In this document: in pieces, positions 8,847 to 17,505 of the stretch
Layout of the letters: the number at the start of each line of letters is the position of its first letter
Position numbering within the stretch: position 1 is the first letter of the stretch
Source of the DNA: Corynebacterium hylobatis
GTDB taxonomy: Bacteria; Actinomycetota; Actinomycetes; Mycobacteriales; Mycobacteriaceae
Length of the DNA stretch: 64,000 nucleotides
Assembly (NCBI RefSeq): GCF_003955685.1
Contig: NZ_RXHJ01000003.1
Location: forward strand, 62,001 to 126,000
Reading direction: 5' to 3'
The notes under the pieces: generated by a model
The model's database searches: none
What the model was told of the DNA's origin: nothing
The model's input: only the letters and a program-made list of their open reading frames with translations
Made by a program: the position numbers and the translations under genes

Positions 8847-10996
8847 TGCGCTCCACCACTCAGGTAGCGGTGCCACTCGTCAACGAACAGGGTCGCCGGG
8901 TTAGGGTCCAGCAGAGCGCTGACGGGGGTACCCGCCCGATGGTCCTCGCGGACGAACAGGCGGAAGTATGCCCCCGGCGGGTTCTGCAGGTCAGCCGGAT
9001 TCAGCTCCCAGAACTCCTCGTAGCGGTCCGGGTAGAGGGCGGATGAGTTGATGCCGGGCAGGAAATCACTTCCATCCTGCATGTTTCCGACGATCCGGCG
9101 CGCCTTGACCTCCAGTCCGTCGTTCGGCTCCAGCGGCAGTCGGCCCTGCTGGAGCCGCAGGGTGAACTGGCGGTGGGTGTGGTCCTCCCGGTCGCTGTGG
9201 ATGATCAGGAACAACCGTCCGTCCTGGGCCGTGAACTCGTAACCGAACTGGCGCAGGCCGTCATAGTGCAGCACCTCGGGGTCGCCCCAGATCTGCCGCC
9301 CCTCGTAGACCCGGGAGGGGAAGAGCGCGACGTCACCGGCTGCGGGCAGGTGCAGGCGCATGCCGCCGTCCTGTTCGTAGGCCTGCCGATGGATCGACGC
9401 GATATTGGAACCCGGGTCCTCGGGCCGCGGGGAGATCTGGTGTCCGGTCCCGGGTTCCCCGTAGACGGCGGTCACCTCATGCGCCTCCTCCGGCCACCCG
9501 AAGGTGAGGAACTGGTTGTTCACACGTTCATGCAGGGTCGGATTGCCCACCTCACCGACGCGTACCCGGGAGTGGGAACGGCCCACCTTCGCCTGGTTGC
9601 CCACCACGCTCACAGGCGTGATGAAGACCGAGTACCAGTCCTCCGGCCAGTCGACGGAGCAGCTGCTCATGCCACGTTCCAGGTCGTTGGCCCAGTCGCG
9701 CTGCGCCAGCCCGAAGGACTCCAGCTGGTCGACCTCGACGACCCGGTCCTGGAGGCCGTCCACCGGGGCCTCCTGTGTGCGGTAGATCCACACCTCACCG
9801 GAATCCGGGTTCTCCCAGTTGACGTTGAACCTGGTCTCGAAGCCGTCGGAGGATTCCGCCACCTGGATCGGCACGTCCACGACCTCTGCGTTGACGTAGA
9901 TGGTGAATTCCTCGGACGGGGCGGAGGAGAGTTGCGCGCCGTGGATGCGGACGTAGCGCTGGGCGACGAATTTGTATTCCTCACCCTTGTACTGGGGTGT
10001 GTACCGGAAGCCCTGCAGGTTCTGGGTGTCCACGGCGATCTCGTTGCGACGGCTGGTGGTGCGACGTTCCGAGGCCTTCGCCGCGAAGACCGCCACGCGG
10101 TGGGTGTGGTCCTCCGGGGCCCACTGCCCCTTGACCACGGAGCCGGCGACAGACAGTTCAATGTTGTCGATGGGCCGGATGTAGGCCTGCTCCCCCACCA
10201 GGGTGGGCTCACCGCGCAGGGCGGAGGTCTCCGAGGTGCCCTCGTACATCCACACCTGGTAGAGACGGTAGGCGGTGGTCAGAGGCTCATGGTCGACCCA
10301 CCGCTGCGCCACCGTCACAGCCCGGAGTTCACCGGCATCGGGGTCCTTGTCGAACTCCTCCTCGTCACTGACGATGCGGAAGAGGCGGCTCTCGAAGCTG
10401 GCGGTGTTCTGGGCCCAGCCGGGCAGGGACCATTCCAGTTCCAGGGCGCCGTCACCGGTGGGCAGGACCCGCAGATCTGCACCGGGCATCTCCTCGATGT
10501 CCCGGAAACCGTCGAGCATCCGGAACTCGTGGGCCTCATAGGGGCGGAGATCCGGGTCGACGGGGACAGGCTGGGGCTCCGGGATCGGCTCCGGCTCCGG
10601 TTCGAACTCCGGCTCCGGTCCGCGGGCGGCGTGCCGCCCGGGTGCGGAGTCGACGATGTCCTCAGGAGTGATGTCCTCGAACTCCGCGTACTCGTACTCC
10701 GGTTCTGTTTCCACCGGGGTGACGGGCTCCACCTCCTCGGTGAGGGTGGGCCGGTAGAGCTCCTCGATGTCCGGGATGACCTCAGTGTTCTCTGTCAGGG
10801 CCAGGGCACGGACATGCTTCAGGGCCTCCGCCCACACCTGCAGCGCCGGGTAGCTGCCACCGGCGTCGAGTTCCGTGTGGTCACGGGCCGCGGCCACGAG
10901 TTCCTCACCGGTCGGCAGCGCCTCATCGGGATAGATCTCGCGGGCGATGCCACGCCACGTCTCGAAGGCACCGAGAATTTGCAGTTCGATCGACAT
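8843..10996 (-). CDS. Large beta-rich protein of the tubulin-like/vWA operon, function unknown
   Basis: A 717-residue protein without signal peptide or TM helix. Residues 1 to about 85 look helical. Residues 85-150 are an acidic Pro/Glu-rich linker with PEPEFEPEPEPIPEPQP-type repeats. From about 155 to the end it reads as a chain of Ig/fibronectin-like beta modules (repeated patterns of W, Y/F and alternating hydrophobics, such as LELEWSLPGW, VKGQWAPED and FNVNWENPDSG). This suggests an extended scaffold that stays in the cytosol. It starts directly after the upstream stop (TAG then ATG), with an AGGAG site formed by the upstream gene's last codons. I do not recognise a named family. Confidence 0.75.
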   Translation of the reverse strand: MSIELQILGAFETWRGIAREIYPDEALPTGEELVAAARDHTELDAGGSYPALQVWAEALKHVRALALTENTEVIPDIEELYRPTLTEEVEPVTPVETEPEYEYAEFEDITPEDIVDSAPGRHAARGPEPEFEPEPEPIPEPQPVPVDPDLRPYEAHEFRMLDGFRDIEEMPGADLRVLPTGDGALELEWSLPGWAQNTASFESRLFRIVSDEEEFDKDPDAGELRAVTVAQRWVDHEPLTTAYRLYQVWMYEGTSETSALRGEPTLVGEQAYIRPIDNIELSVAGSVVKGQWAPEDHTHRVAVFAAKASERRTTSRRNEIAVDTQNLQGFRYTPQYKGEEYKFVAQRYVRIHGAQLSSAPSEEFTIYVNAEVVDVPIQVAESSDGFETRFNVNWENPDSGEVWIYRTQEAPVDGLQDRVVEVDQLESFGLAQRDWANDLERGMSSCSVDWPEDWYSVFITPVSVVGNQAKVGRSHSRVRVGEVGNPTLHERVNNQFLTFGWPEEAHEVTAVYGEPGTGHQISPRPEDPGSNIASIHRQAYEQDGGMRLHLPAAGDVALFPSRVYEGRQIWGDPEVLHYDGLRQFGYEFTAQDGRLFLIIHSDREDHTHRQFTLRLQQGRLPLEPNDGLEVKARRIVGNMQDGSDFLPGINSSALYPDRYEEFWELNPADLQNPPGAYFRLFVREDHRAGTPVSALLDPNPATLFVDEWHRYLSGGAQ

Positions 10997-13783
10997 CTAG
11001 AATTCTCCTGTTCCTGGCAGGTGATGCTTCGGCTGGGGCATCGTCATCACCCGTGGCTCCCTCACCTGGAAATCCTCACTGTCCGGCATGGCGCCGACCA
11101 GACCAGGGTCGAGTGGCTGGTGGTCGGGGCGTCGGAAAGCGACATCCCCCTCGTGCGCCGGTTGCCCGATCTGGACCAGCACCTCGCTGACCCCGATGGC
11201 GTCGAAGGTGTTGATGTTGCGGTCATGGGTGCAGTATCGGGGATCCACTTCGAGGATCCCGTCCACCCGGCCGCGTTCCGTGGCGATCTCGCCGTTGAAG
11301 GAGCCCAGGGCGACGGCCTCGTCGAGCGGCAGACGCGAGGGTGCCGTCTCCCGTCGGCCGTCACGGTAGACCTGCTGCGGGGAGAGGATGCCGGTGTCAT
11401 CCCGCTCGGTGTCCTGCCGGAGGTCGGCGGTGACGCGGCGCCACACGTCCTTCGACCGGTCCCGGGTGCGGAACCCGGTGGCCGTGACCGCACCGGCGAG
11501 GCGGGCCAGCTGCCCTCCGGTCCCCTCACCGGAGGTGGAGAAGACATCGTTGACCGCGAATTTGCCGTTGGTGCGTTCCTCGAAGTTCCGGGCGGCCTCG
11601 GCCAGTCCGCCCATGACGTAGTCCCCGAGCCAGCCTTCGCGGTAGATCTCGCGACGGAAGGTGTTGGCCAGGCGCTCCACCTCCCCGGAAGCGGGGTCGG
11701 CCTCGGCGAAGACCACCGATTCCGGCATGGTGTTCACCGGGATGGTCGATTCGACGCGGGGGTGCCGGATGTATCCGAAAGGCTCGTTGATGAGGGCGCC
11801 GATCATCCGGGATGTCGAGAGGAACTGGCGGTAACCGACGTCGATGCGCACCAGGGCCTTCCGCGTCACCTCCAGGTTCGCCCGGGCGGCATCCAGTTTG
11901 TTCACGATGTCGCGTCGACGGTTCAGGAAACGCATCTCATCACGCGTCTCCACGGCCACCTGCAGGATCCAGAACAGCAGCCACAGGCCCACCCAGATGC
12001 TGAACATCCACACCTTGATGTCCGTGGGGGCGGCGTTGAGGGTGTCCACCCAGCCCGCGCGCGGTGCGTCGAGAAGGGTGGGGCGGAGGTGGCCGAAACC
12101 CCAGATCAGGGCGAAGATCATCACTGATCCCATGAAAACCCAGCCCAGCCAGCGGAGAACCCCCGCCAGTGCACCGGTGCCCGCCGCCCTGGCCTGACGG
12201 TCCTCTAGGTCGGCGATCTGCCCGGTCAGCTGTTCCTTCCGTTGGTGGAGCTGCCCCCGCCGCTCCACCAGTCCACGGCCGACGTGGCAGGCGAAACTAC
12301 CGGAGTTCTCCTCCTGCCACTGCTTGAAGTCACCGATCACCCGGCCGACCCCGCGCTGCCGACCGTGCCGCTGGGAGGCGAGACTGCGTTCGTATGCGGC
12401 GATCCCGGCGATGTCATAGGGGGCGATGTCCCCGCCACCGATCGTCGACTTCACCTCCACCGGCAGGTCATGGCCGAAGTTGGCGTCGGGCCCCGGGATG
12501 ACGTCTGCGGCACTGCGGGCCACCCATACGGGACGCTCCGGGTGTTCCTGCATCACGCGGGGATAGGAGGACTGCCCGGCGTTCTCCGTGATGAACCGCG
12601 GCGAGGCGTCGAGCATGGTCAGAGCGGTGTTGGCGTAGGAACTCCACAGCGGGCCCAGTTCCCGGGTGGCCTCCACCTGCAGATTCTCGCGGCGGGCCTG
12701 CCGGGTTCCGCTGTCGTCGGCAGGGTCAGGTTCCGCGTCACCTCCACCGCCGACGCGGATGCGGGAATCCTCCCCGTAGAGCCCCACCTGCACGGTGTCA
12801 TCGACGAATGTCCGGGCCTCACCCCGCAGGTCCCGGAAGAACCTGGCAGGGGTGGTGACCATTCGTTTCCCCCAGATACGGAGGAACTCCCCCAGCGCGC
12901 GGCCGGAGGTGGTGCGGCGGGTCTGCTGCGCCAGGGCGTGGGTGGGCTTGCCTTCGATCCGCTGGTTGAACTCGCTGAGGAGATCCTCCGCGGCGGTCTC
13001 GGCGAAAGCCCGCGGGTTCTCGGTGTACTGGGCCGAGACCTCCTGGCCCGGCCGGTTGAGGCGGGGCAGGGGGTTGAGTTCGGTGTCGAAGATGCGGGCC
13101 TTCAACCGGGCCTGCACGTCCTGGCCGTCGATGCGACGGTAATAGGCCCGCACCAGACGGAAGCTCACGCCGCTGGCCGGATCGAGTCGGGCGACAGGGG
13201 CGTGGGTGCTGCCCTCCCACAGGCCGAACAGGCTCGCGATCCCCGCCACGCAGTGCAGGGTGAAGCGGTTGTCCAGGTGGTCGAAGTGGAAGGGTACGGT
13301 GGCCGACTCCGGCCCCGGGGAATCCTCAGGGGCGAGGAACAGGTTGGTGAATCCCTTGAGCACCGGCAGGTCGGTTTCCAGGGGCGCACCCACCGCGGAG
13401 ATGATCAGGTTGGTGCGCTGGATGCTCCGGCCGGTGAGGATGCTGTCAATGGCATCGGTGAGCGCCATCAGTTCGGCGCTGCGGATCTCTCCGCCACCGA
13501 ATCCGACGACGTTGATCACCCCGAGATGCAGTCGGGTGATGCGGGAACGGGCGACCAGTGCGTTGAAGGGCTCCCGGGTGATCTCCGGGCTCCCCTCCTC
13601 GCTCAGCCGCAGGTAGGTCACCTCCGAGGAGGAGGACCTGAAGGAGTCGGCATCCACCCACGCCAGGTCCCGGACGAGACCCGTGGCGGTGAAGTCCTCC
13701 AGGGTCTGCCGGATGCCGTGTGAGAGTCCTCCCCGACCCAGGAATACCGTCAGGGTCGAGTCACTGTTCAGTGCGGACTCCAT
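10997..13783 (-). CDS. Two-TM coiled-coil membrane protein of the tubulin-like/vWA operon
   Basis: A 928-residue protein. The N-terminal ~500 residues lack a signal peptide and begin with a Rossmann-like beta-alpha pattern (STLTVFLGRGGLSHGI, RLHLGVINVVGFGGGE), perhaps a degenerate nucleotide-binding or tubulin-related fold. Two TM helices lie at about residues 535-555 and 588-610. They are preceded by a coiled-coil-like segment (RKEQLTGQIADLEDRQ) and followed by another (RRRDIVNKLDAARANLE). Both large soluble parts therefore face the cytosol, an arrangement suited to anchoring a filament to the membrane. It starts with a TGATG overlap on the tubulin-like gene and ends LPGTGEF, almost the same ending as that protein. 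No named family recognised. Confidence 0.75.
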   Translation of the reverse strand: MESALNSDSTLTVFLGRGGLSHGIRQTLEDFTATGLVRDLAWVDADSFRSSSSEVTYLRLSEEGSPEITREPFNALVARSRITRLHLGVINVVGFGGGEIRSAELMALTDAIDSILTGRSIQRTNLIISAVGAPLETDLPVLKGFTNLFLAPEDSPGPESATVPFHFDHLDNRFTLHCVAGIASLFGLWEGSTHAPVARLDPASGVSFRLVRAYYRRIDGQDVQARLKARIFDTELNPLPRLNRPGQEVSAQYTENPRAFAETAAEDLLSEFNQRIEGKPTHALAQQTRRTTSGRALGEFLRIWGKRMVTTPARFFRDLRGEARTFVDDTVQVGLYGEDSRIRVGGGGDAEPDPADDSGTRQARRENLQVEATRELGPLWSSYANTALTMLDASPRFITENAGQSSYPRVMQEHPERPVWVARSAADVIPGPDANFGHDLPVEVKSTIGGGDIAPYDIAGIAAYERSLASQRHGRQRGVGRVIGDFKQWQEENSGSFACHVGRGLVERRGQLHQRKEQLTGQIADLEDRQARAAGTGALAGVLRWLGWVFMGSVMIFALIWGFGHLRPTLLDAPRAGWVDTLNAAPTDIKVWMFSIWVGLWLLFWILQVAVETRDEMRFLNRRRDIVNKLDAARANLEVTRKALVRIDVGYRQFLSTSRMIGALINEPFGYIRHPRVESTIPVNTMPESVVFAEADPASGEVERLANTFRREIYREGWLGDYVMGGLAEAARNFEERTNGKFAVNDVFSTSGEGTGGQLARLAGAVTATGFRTRDRSKDVWRRVTADLRQDTERDDTGILSPQQVYRDGRRETAPSRLPLDEAVALGSFNGEIATERGRVDGILEVDPRYCTHDRNINTFDAIGVSEVLVQIGQPAHEGDVAFRRPDHQPLDPGLVGAMPDSEDFQVREPRVMTMPQPKHHLPGTGEF

Positions 13784-16700
13784 CAGAATTCACCCTGGCC
13801 GGGCAGGGTCGGGCGGGCCGTCGACGGCGTGCCGCCGGCGAAGGGGGTCGTGGGCATCCGCACGTCGGTGGCCTGCGGCGGGCCCTGACGTAGGCAGTCC
13901 TCGAGGATCGCGGCGATCCGGGCGGTGGCCTCCGCGATGTCCGGAGCCAGATCCGCGAAGACCGGCACCTGGGAGGCCAGCTCTCGGTCCGTGATGTCGG
14001 CGTAGGGACGGTCGGTCCGGGTGAACAGCTGCCCGGCACCGAGGCGGGAGCTGGGGATGTAGGCCTGCGCGATGGCGTTCTGATTCTCCAGCCACGCCTT
14101 CGCCGCCTCGAGCCGGGCCTGCGGGGCAACACCGGGGGCAGTGCCGTCGATCATGTGGATCTCACCGGACTGTCGCTCGCCGTCGTAGAGCCACTGGTGC
14201 AGCAGCCGCTGGCCGCGGATGGTGCGGCCAGGCAGGGAGGGGGTGGGTTCCGCGTCCCACAGCTCCCGGAGGAGGATGTAGGGCTTCACCGATTCGAACA
14301 GGGGCTGCTCGCCCACCCGCGACCAGGCCAGGGCCGCGAATTCCAGCAGGTTCGGCAGCCAGTCCAGGGTGGCCCGGAAACGGGAGACCGGTGTGAGCAT
14401 CGGGGTGTCGAAGTTGATCCAGTGCCCGACCTTCTCGTCGTAGATCTGCACGGGGGTCATGTCGCTGGTGTCCAGGGTGCCCGGGAAGTAGACCTGGCCG
14501 GCCAGGCGGCCGACGTACCAGCCGTTGACCAGGGCCTTGCGCTCGGCATCGGTCATCGGCAGGGCGGCGGGCAGGGAACGTGCGCGGCGGCCGTGCCAGA
14601 ATTCGGCGCGGGTGCCGGTGGTCTGCCGCCACTGCTTCTCAATCGGGGGCAGCAGCGAGTCGAAGACGATCGGCGCGTAGTTCGGGTAGGAACCGAAGAT
14701 GTCGATGGAGCGTTCCTCACCCTGGTTGACCAGGGCCTTGCCCAGCGGGCGGGTCATGTCGGAGGGGCGGTGGTTCGGGTAGTCGCGGACCGCCTGCTCC
14801 AGCATCTTGCCCACCTCATCACCGCCGAAGGGGATGCGGGAGAAGTTGAAGTTGTAGGCGACCTCGTTGCCGTAGATCGACTGGACCAGCTGGGTGTTGA
14901 TCTGGGCCAGCGGCAGCGCGTAGGTCATGGCCTCACTGAACTTGCCCAGCACCGTCTGGCGGCGTTCGCGCCGCTCGTGCTCGGTGAGATTCGGGGCAGT
15001 GACGAACTCCCGCAGCGAGCTGGAGATGAACTGCTGGAAGGAGAAACCGGGCCTGCGGATGTACTGGCGGGAACGGTCGAGGATGGCGCTGGTGCTGATG
15101 TTGAACTCGAAGCGGGCGGGACGCGGGTCCCGCGTGGTACCCGGGTTGGCCGGGTCGCGGCTGAGTTCGCGGGAGACCCACACGTCGAGCAGGCGCAGCA
15201 GGTCACCCGGTGCCTTCTCTGAGCCCGAGAGCGACTCCCAGTCGCCGCTGACCACACGTTCGGCGGAGATCTCCAGGGCCCGCGCGTAGTCGTGGTCCTG
15301 GCTCTCCTCGGTCTTCGCGGACTGGATGATGTCCGCGATGAACTGGTCAATGAAGGAATCAACCTCGGTGAGGAAGACCTCGTTGGCGGCCTGGCTGAAA
15401 CGCTTGGACACCTCCTGCTGGGATTCATCGGGCCACAGTGCCGGGACGTCGGTCTTCAGCTGGGCGACACCGAGGTTGACGTCGCTGGTCAGCTCATTGT
15501 GCTTCTCCAGGTCGGCGTGGGCGTCGTTGATCTGCTTCTGCAGCGGCTCGATGAAGTTCCGCACGAAATCCGCCAGCGCGGACTCCAGACGGTGCGCGAT
15601 GTAGCCGACTGCGCGGTTCCGGATCTGGCCGGCGGTGTTGTTGACGATCTCCTGGGAGATCGCCGAGGAGTCGTCGATACGCCCGCGGGAGTTCTCCAGG
15701 TCGATGCGCTGCTGGTCGTTCATCACCACCGCCTGCGCCGGCAGCCCATCAAAGAGGGCGTGCAGTTCCTGCAGGTTGGTGTTGGTGATGGAACTGCGGA
15801 TCCGCTGCAGCAGCGCGGATCCGTAGGGCACACCGTACTTCGCGATCTCCGCCTTGAGCAGGTTGAGCAGGAACAGCTGGATCCCGTCCTTGCCCGCCCA
15901 GGCGTTGACCCCGGCGTAGAGGTCCTTCTTCGGGTCGTTGTCGATCTGCTGGCTGCAGGACTGCAGGGTCCGGATGACCTCCGGGACCCACTCGCTGCCC
16001 CGCTTGTTCTGCCCCAGCGGCATCTGGCTGTTGACCAGCTGCATCATGTCGCGGGTCCAGTTCTCGATGACGCCGCCGAAGTTCTCGTAGATCCAGTTCC
16101 CGGCGTCGCCCTGACGGGGCAGGAAGGCATTGAGCTTGTCGACGAGCGCGCCCTGGTTGTTGTCCAGTCGCTTCTGGATCTGGATGTCCGCCGGCGAATC
16201 ATCGGTCGGATCGTAGTGACCGTGCAGCAGGCGTTCGACTGCCTGACGTGCCAGACGCTGCGCGGCGTATTCCGCGTACCGGTCGCGTCCCATGGACAGC
16301 TGCGCATAACCGAAGGTGCCCCACGGCACGTTCTTCGACTCGGCCGCACCCCAGGCATAACGGCTCTGGTCGGCGCCGACACCGCCCTTGTTGCCCAGGG
16401 TGAACTGCTTGTAGTTGTCCATCGAGCCCTCATCGGACATCAGGGCTGCCAGGCCACGGCCCAGCGCCCGGTAGACGGTGTCCGGCTTGCCGTCGCCGAG
16501 CAGCGCACCGTTCTCACCGGAGCGGATGCCGACCGGGAAGATGCGCCCCACCGGGATGTCGTCGTCACCGACGGGCACGCCGAGGGCGTTGAACAGGCGT
16601 TTGTCGTCATCGGTGGCAGAACCCAGCTGTGCTGCGACCAGCTCCGAGAACATCGCCAGGGCGTTGGGGTTGGCACCGGCCACCGCATCGGCGGAGAGCT

Positions 16701-17391
16701 GGGAGAAGATGTCGGGGGTCACCATGAACAAGGAGTTCAGGGAGACGGCGTTGCCCTCCAGTCCGGTGAGCAGACGGCAGATGTCGATGGCCATGGAGGC
16801 ACCGGCGCCACCGGCCATGGAGGACACCACGAAGACCAGCGGCTGTTCCTTGGAGCTCTCCCCGCTGTAGACCGTGCGGCCGTAGAGCGCGGCACGGAGC
16901 TCCGCAAGCTCGCGGTCGGTCTCACCGCCGTAGAGCACGTCCCACGACTTCTTCAGTTCCTGCTGGATCTCCTGCAGCCGGCTCAGGATGAGCATGCGGC
17001 CGATCGAGCGGTACTGGCCCGCACCCGCGGAGATCGGGGTGGTCTCCGAGCCCGGGTTCGTCAACGCCCAGCTGGAGATCGTGCCCAGCTCGCGGCGACC
17101 GGCCAGCTGGTTGGATACCGCGGTGTCCACCGTGGCATAGCGGTCGGAGGAACCGCAGGAGATGTAGCGGCCACCCGCCTCGGGGACGTTGGGCAGGTTC
17201 GGGCCGGGACGTTCCGGGACGGTGGGCACATCGACGGAGACGAACTGCCAGGCACGGGGCAGCTCGACATCCTTGGGGCTGTCGTAACGGTCGGGCAGAC
17301 GCTCAGCCAGCGTGGTCTTGAGCTGGTCCATCATGTAGGCGAGGGTCTTTGCTCCGGAACCGCCACAGCCGACGACGAGGACTTTATGCAT
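13783..17391 (-). CDS. Giant tubulin/FtsZ-like GTPase (Tubulin_2-type)
   Basis: A 1202-residue protein. The N terminus MHKVLVVGCGGSGAKTLAYM is a tubulin/FtsZ T1-loop GCGGSG, and VVSSMAGGAGASMAIDICRLL (about residues 195-215) carries a variant of the tubulin signature GGGTGS (here GGAGAS). The N-terminal ~350 residues fit the 'tubulin-like' domain. The remaining ~850 residues are mostly helical, far longer than FtsZ (about 400-450). Such proteins were described by Makarova and Koonin as a separate FtsZ-tubulin branch found with vWA and GTPase genes, proposed to remodel membranes. It is the third gene of this operon; a 114-base gap with a hairpin precedes it. The C terminus is LPGQGEF. Confidence 0.85.
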   Translation of the reverse strand: MHKVLVVGCGGSGAKTLAYMMDQLKTTLAERLPDRYDSPKDVELPRAWQFVSVDVPTVPERPGPNLPNVPEAGGRYISCGSSDRYATVDTAVSNQLAGRRELGTISSWALTNPGSETTPISAGAGQYRSIGRMLILSRLQEIQQELKKSWDVLYGGETDRELAELRAALYGRTVYSGESSKEQPLVFVVSSMAGGAGASMAIDICRLLTGLEGNAVSLNSLFMVTPDIFSQLSADAVAGANPNALAMFSELVAAQLGSATDDDKRLFNALGVPVGDDDIPVGRIFPVGIRSGENGALLGDGKPDTVYRALGRGLAALMSDEGSMDNYKQFTLGNKGGVGADQSRYAWGAAESKNVPWGTFGYAQLSMGRDRYAEYAAQRLARQAVERLLHGHYDPTDDSPADIQIQKRLDNNQGALVDKLNAFLPRQGDAGNWIYENFGGVIENWTRDMMQLVNSQMPLGQNKRGSEWVPEVIRTLQSCSQQIDNDPKKDLYAGVNAWAGKDGIQLFLLNLLKAEIAKYGVPYGSALLQRIRSSITNTNLQELHALFDGLPAQAVVMNDQQRIDLENSRGRIDDSSAISQEIVNNTAGQIRNRAVGYIAHRLESALADFVRNFIEPLQKQINDAHADLEKHNELTSDVNLGVAQLKTDVPALWPDESQQEVSKRFSQAANEVFLTEVDSFIDQFIADIIQSAKTEESQDHDYARALEISAERVVSGDWESLSGSEKAPGDLLRLLDVWVSRELSRDPANPGTTRDPRPARFEFNISTSAILDRSRQYIRRPGFSFQQFISSSLREFVTAPNLTEHERRERRQTVLGKFSEAMTYALPLAQINTQLVQSIYGNEVAYNFNFSRIPFGGDEVGKMLEQAVRDYPNHRPSDMTRPLGKALVNQGEERSIDIFGSYPNYAPIVFDSLLPPIEKQWRQTTGTRAEFWHGRRARSLPAALPMTDAERKALVNGWYVGRLAGQVYFPGTLDTSDMTPVQIYDEKVGHWINFDTPMLTPVSRFRATLDWLPNLLEFAALAWSRVGEQPLFESVKPYILLRELWDAEPTPSLPGRTIRGQRLLHQWLYDGERQSGEIHMIDGTAPGVAPQARLEAAKAWLENQNAIAQAYIPSSRLGAGQLFTRTDRPYADITDRELASQVPVFADLAPDIAEATARIAAILEDCLRQGPPQATDVRMPTTPFAGGTPSTARPTLPGQGEF

Positions 17392-17467
17392 GATGCTCTT
17401 TCCTTAGGTGATATCCGCAGACAGTGAATGTCAGGTTAAACGCGCTAATTCATTGAGGGGTAGTTGA

Positions 17468-17496
17468 GGGCAACCGGACCACACACCCGGCTGCCC
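17468..17496 (-). terminator. Possible attenuator hairpin between the vWA membrane gene and the tubulin-like gene
   Basis: A 10-bp stem (17468-17477 with 17487-17496, one G-U wobble on the minus-strand RNA) lies in the only sizeable gap of the operon. No T tract follows, so it may act as an mRNA stabiliser or partial attenuator that sets different protein levels. Confidence 0.35.
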
Positions 17497-17505
17497 CTGA
17501 TTGTG

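Noticed and set aside
10560..10625. Short tandem repeats in the Pro/Glu-rich stretch, considered as a DNA repeat element
   Set aside because: The repetition is explained by the acidic PEPE-type protein linker and stays in frame.
9173..12127. 984-codon plus-strand frame opposite the operon's beta-rich and two-TM genes
   Set aside because: Spans two real genes on the other strand, starts without a ribosome site, and has the Arg/Gly/His/Asp-rich bias typical of antisense shadows.
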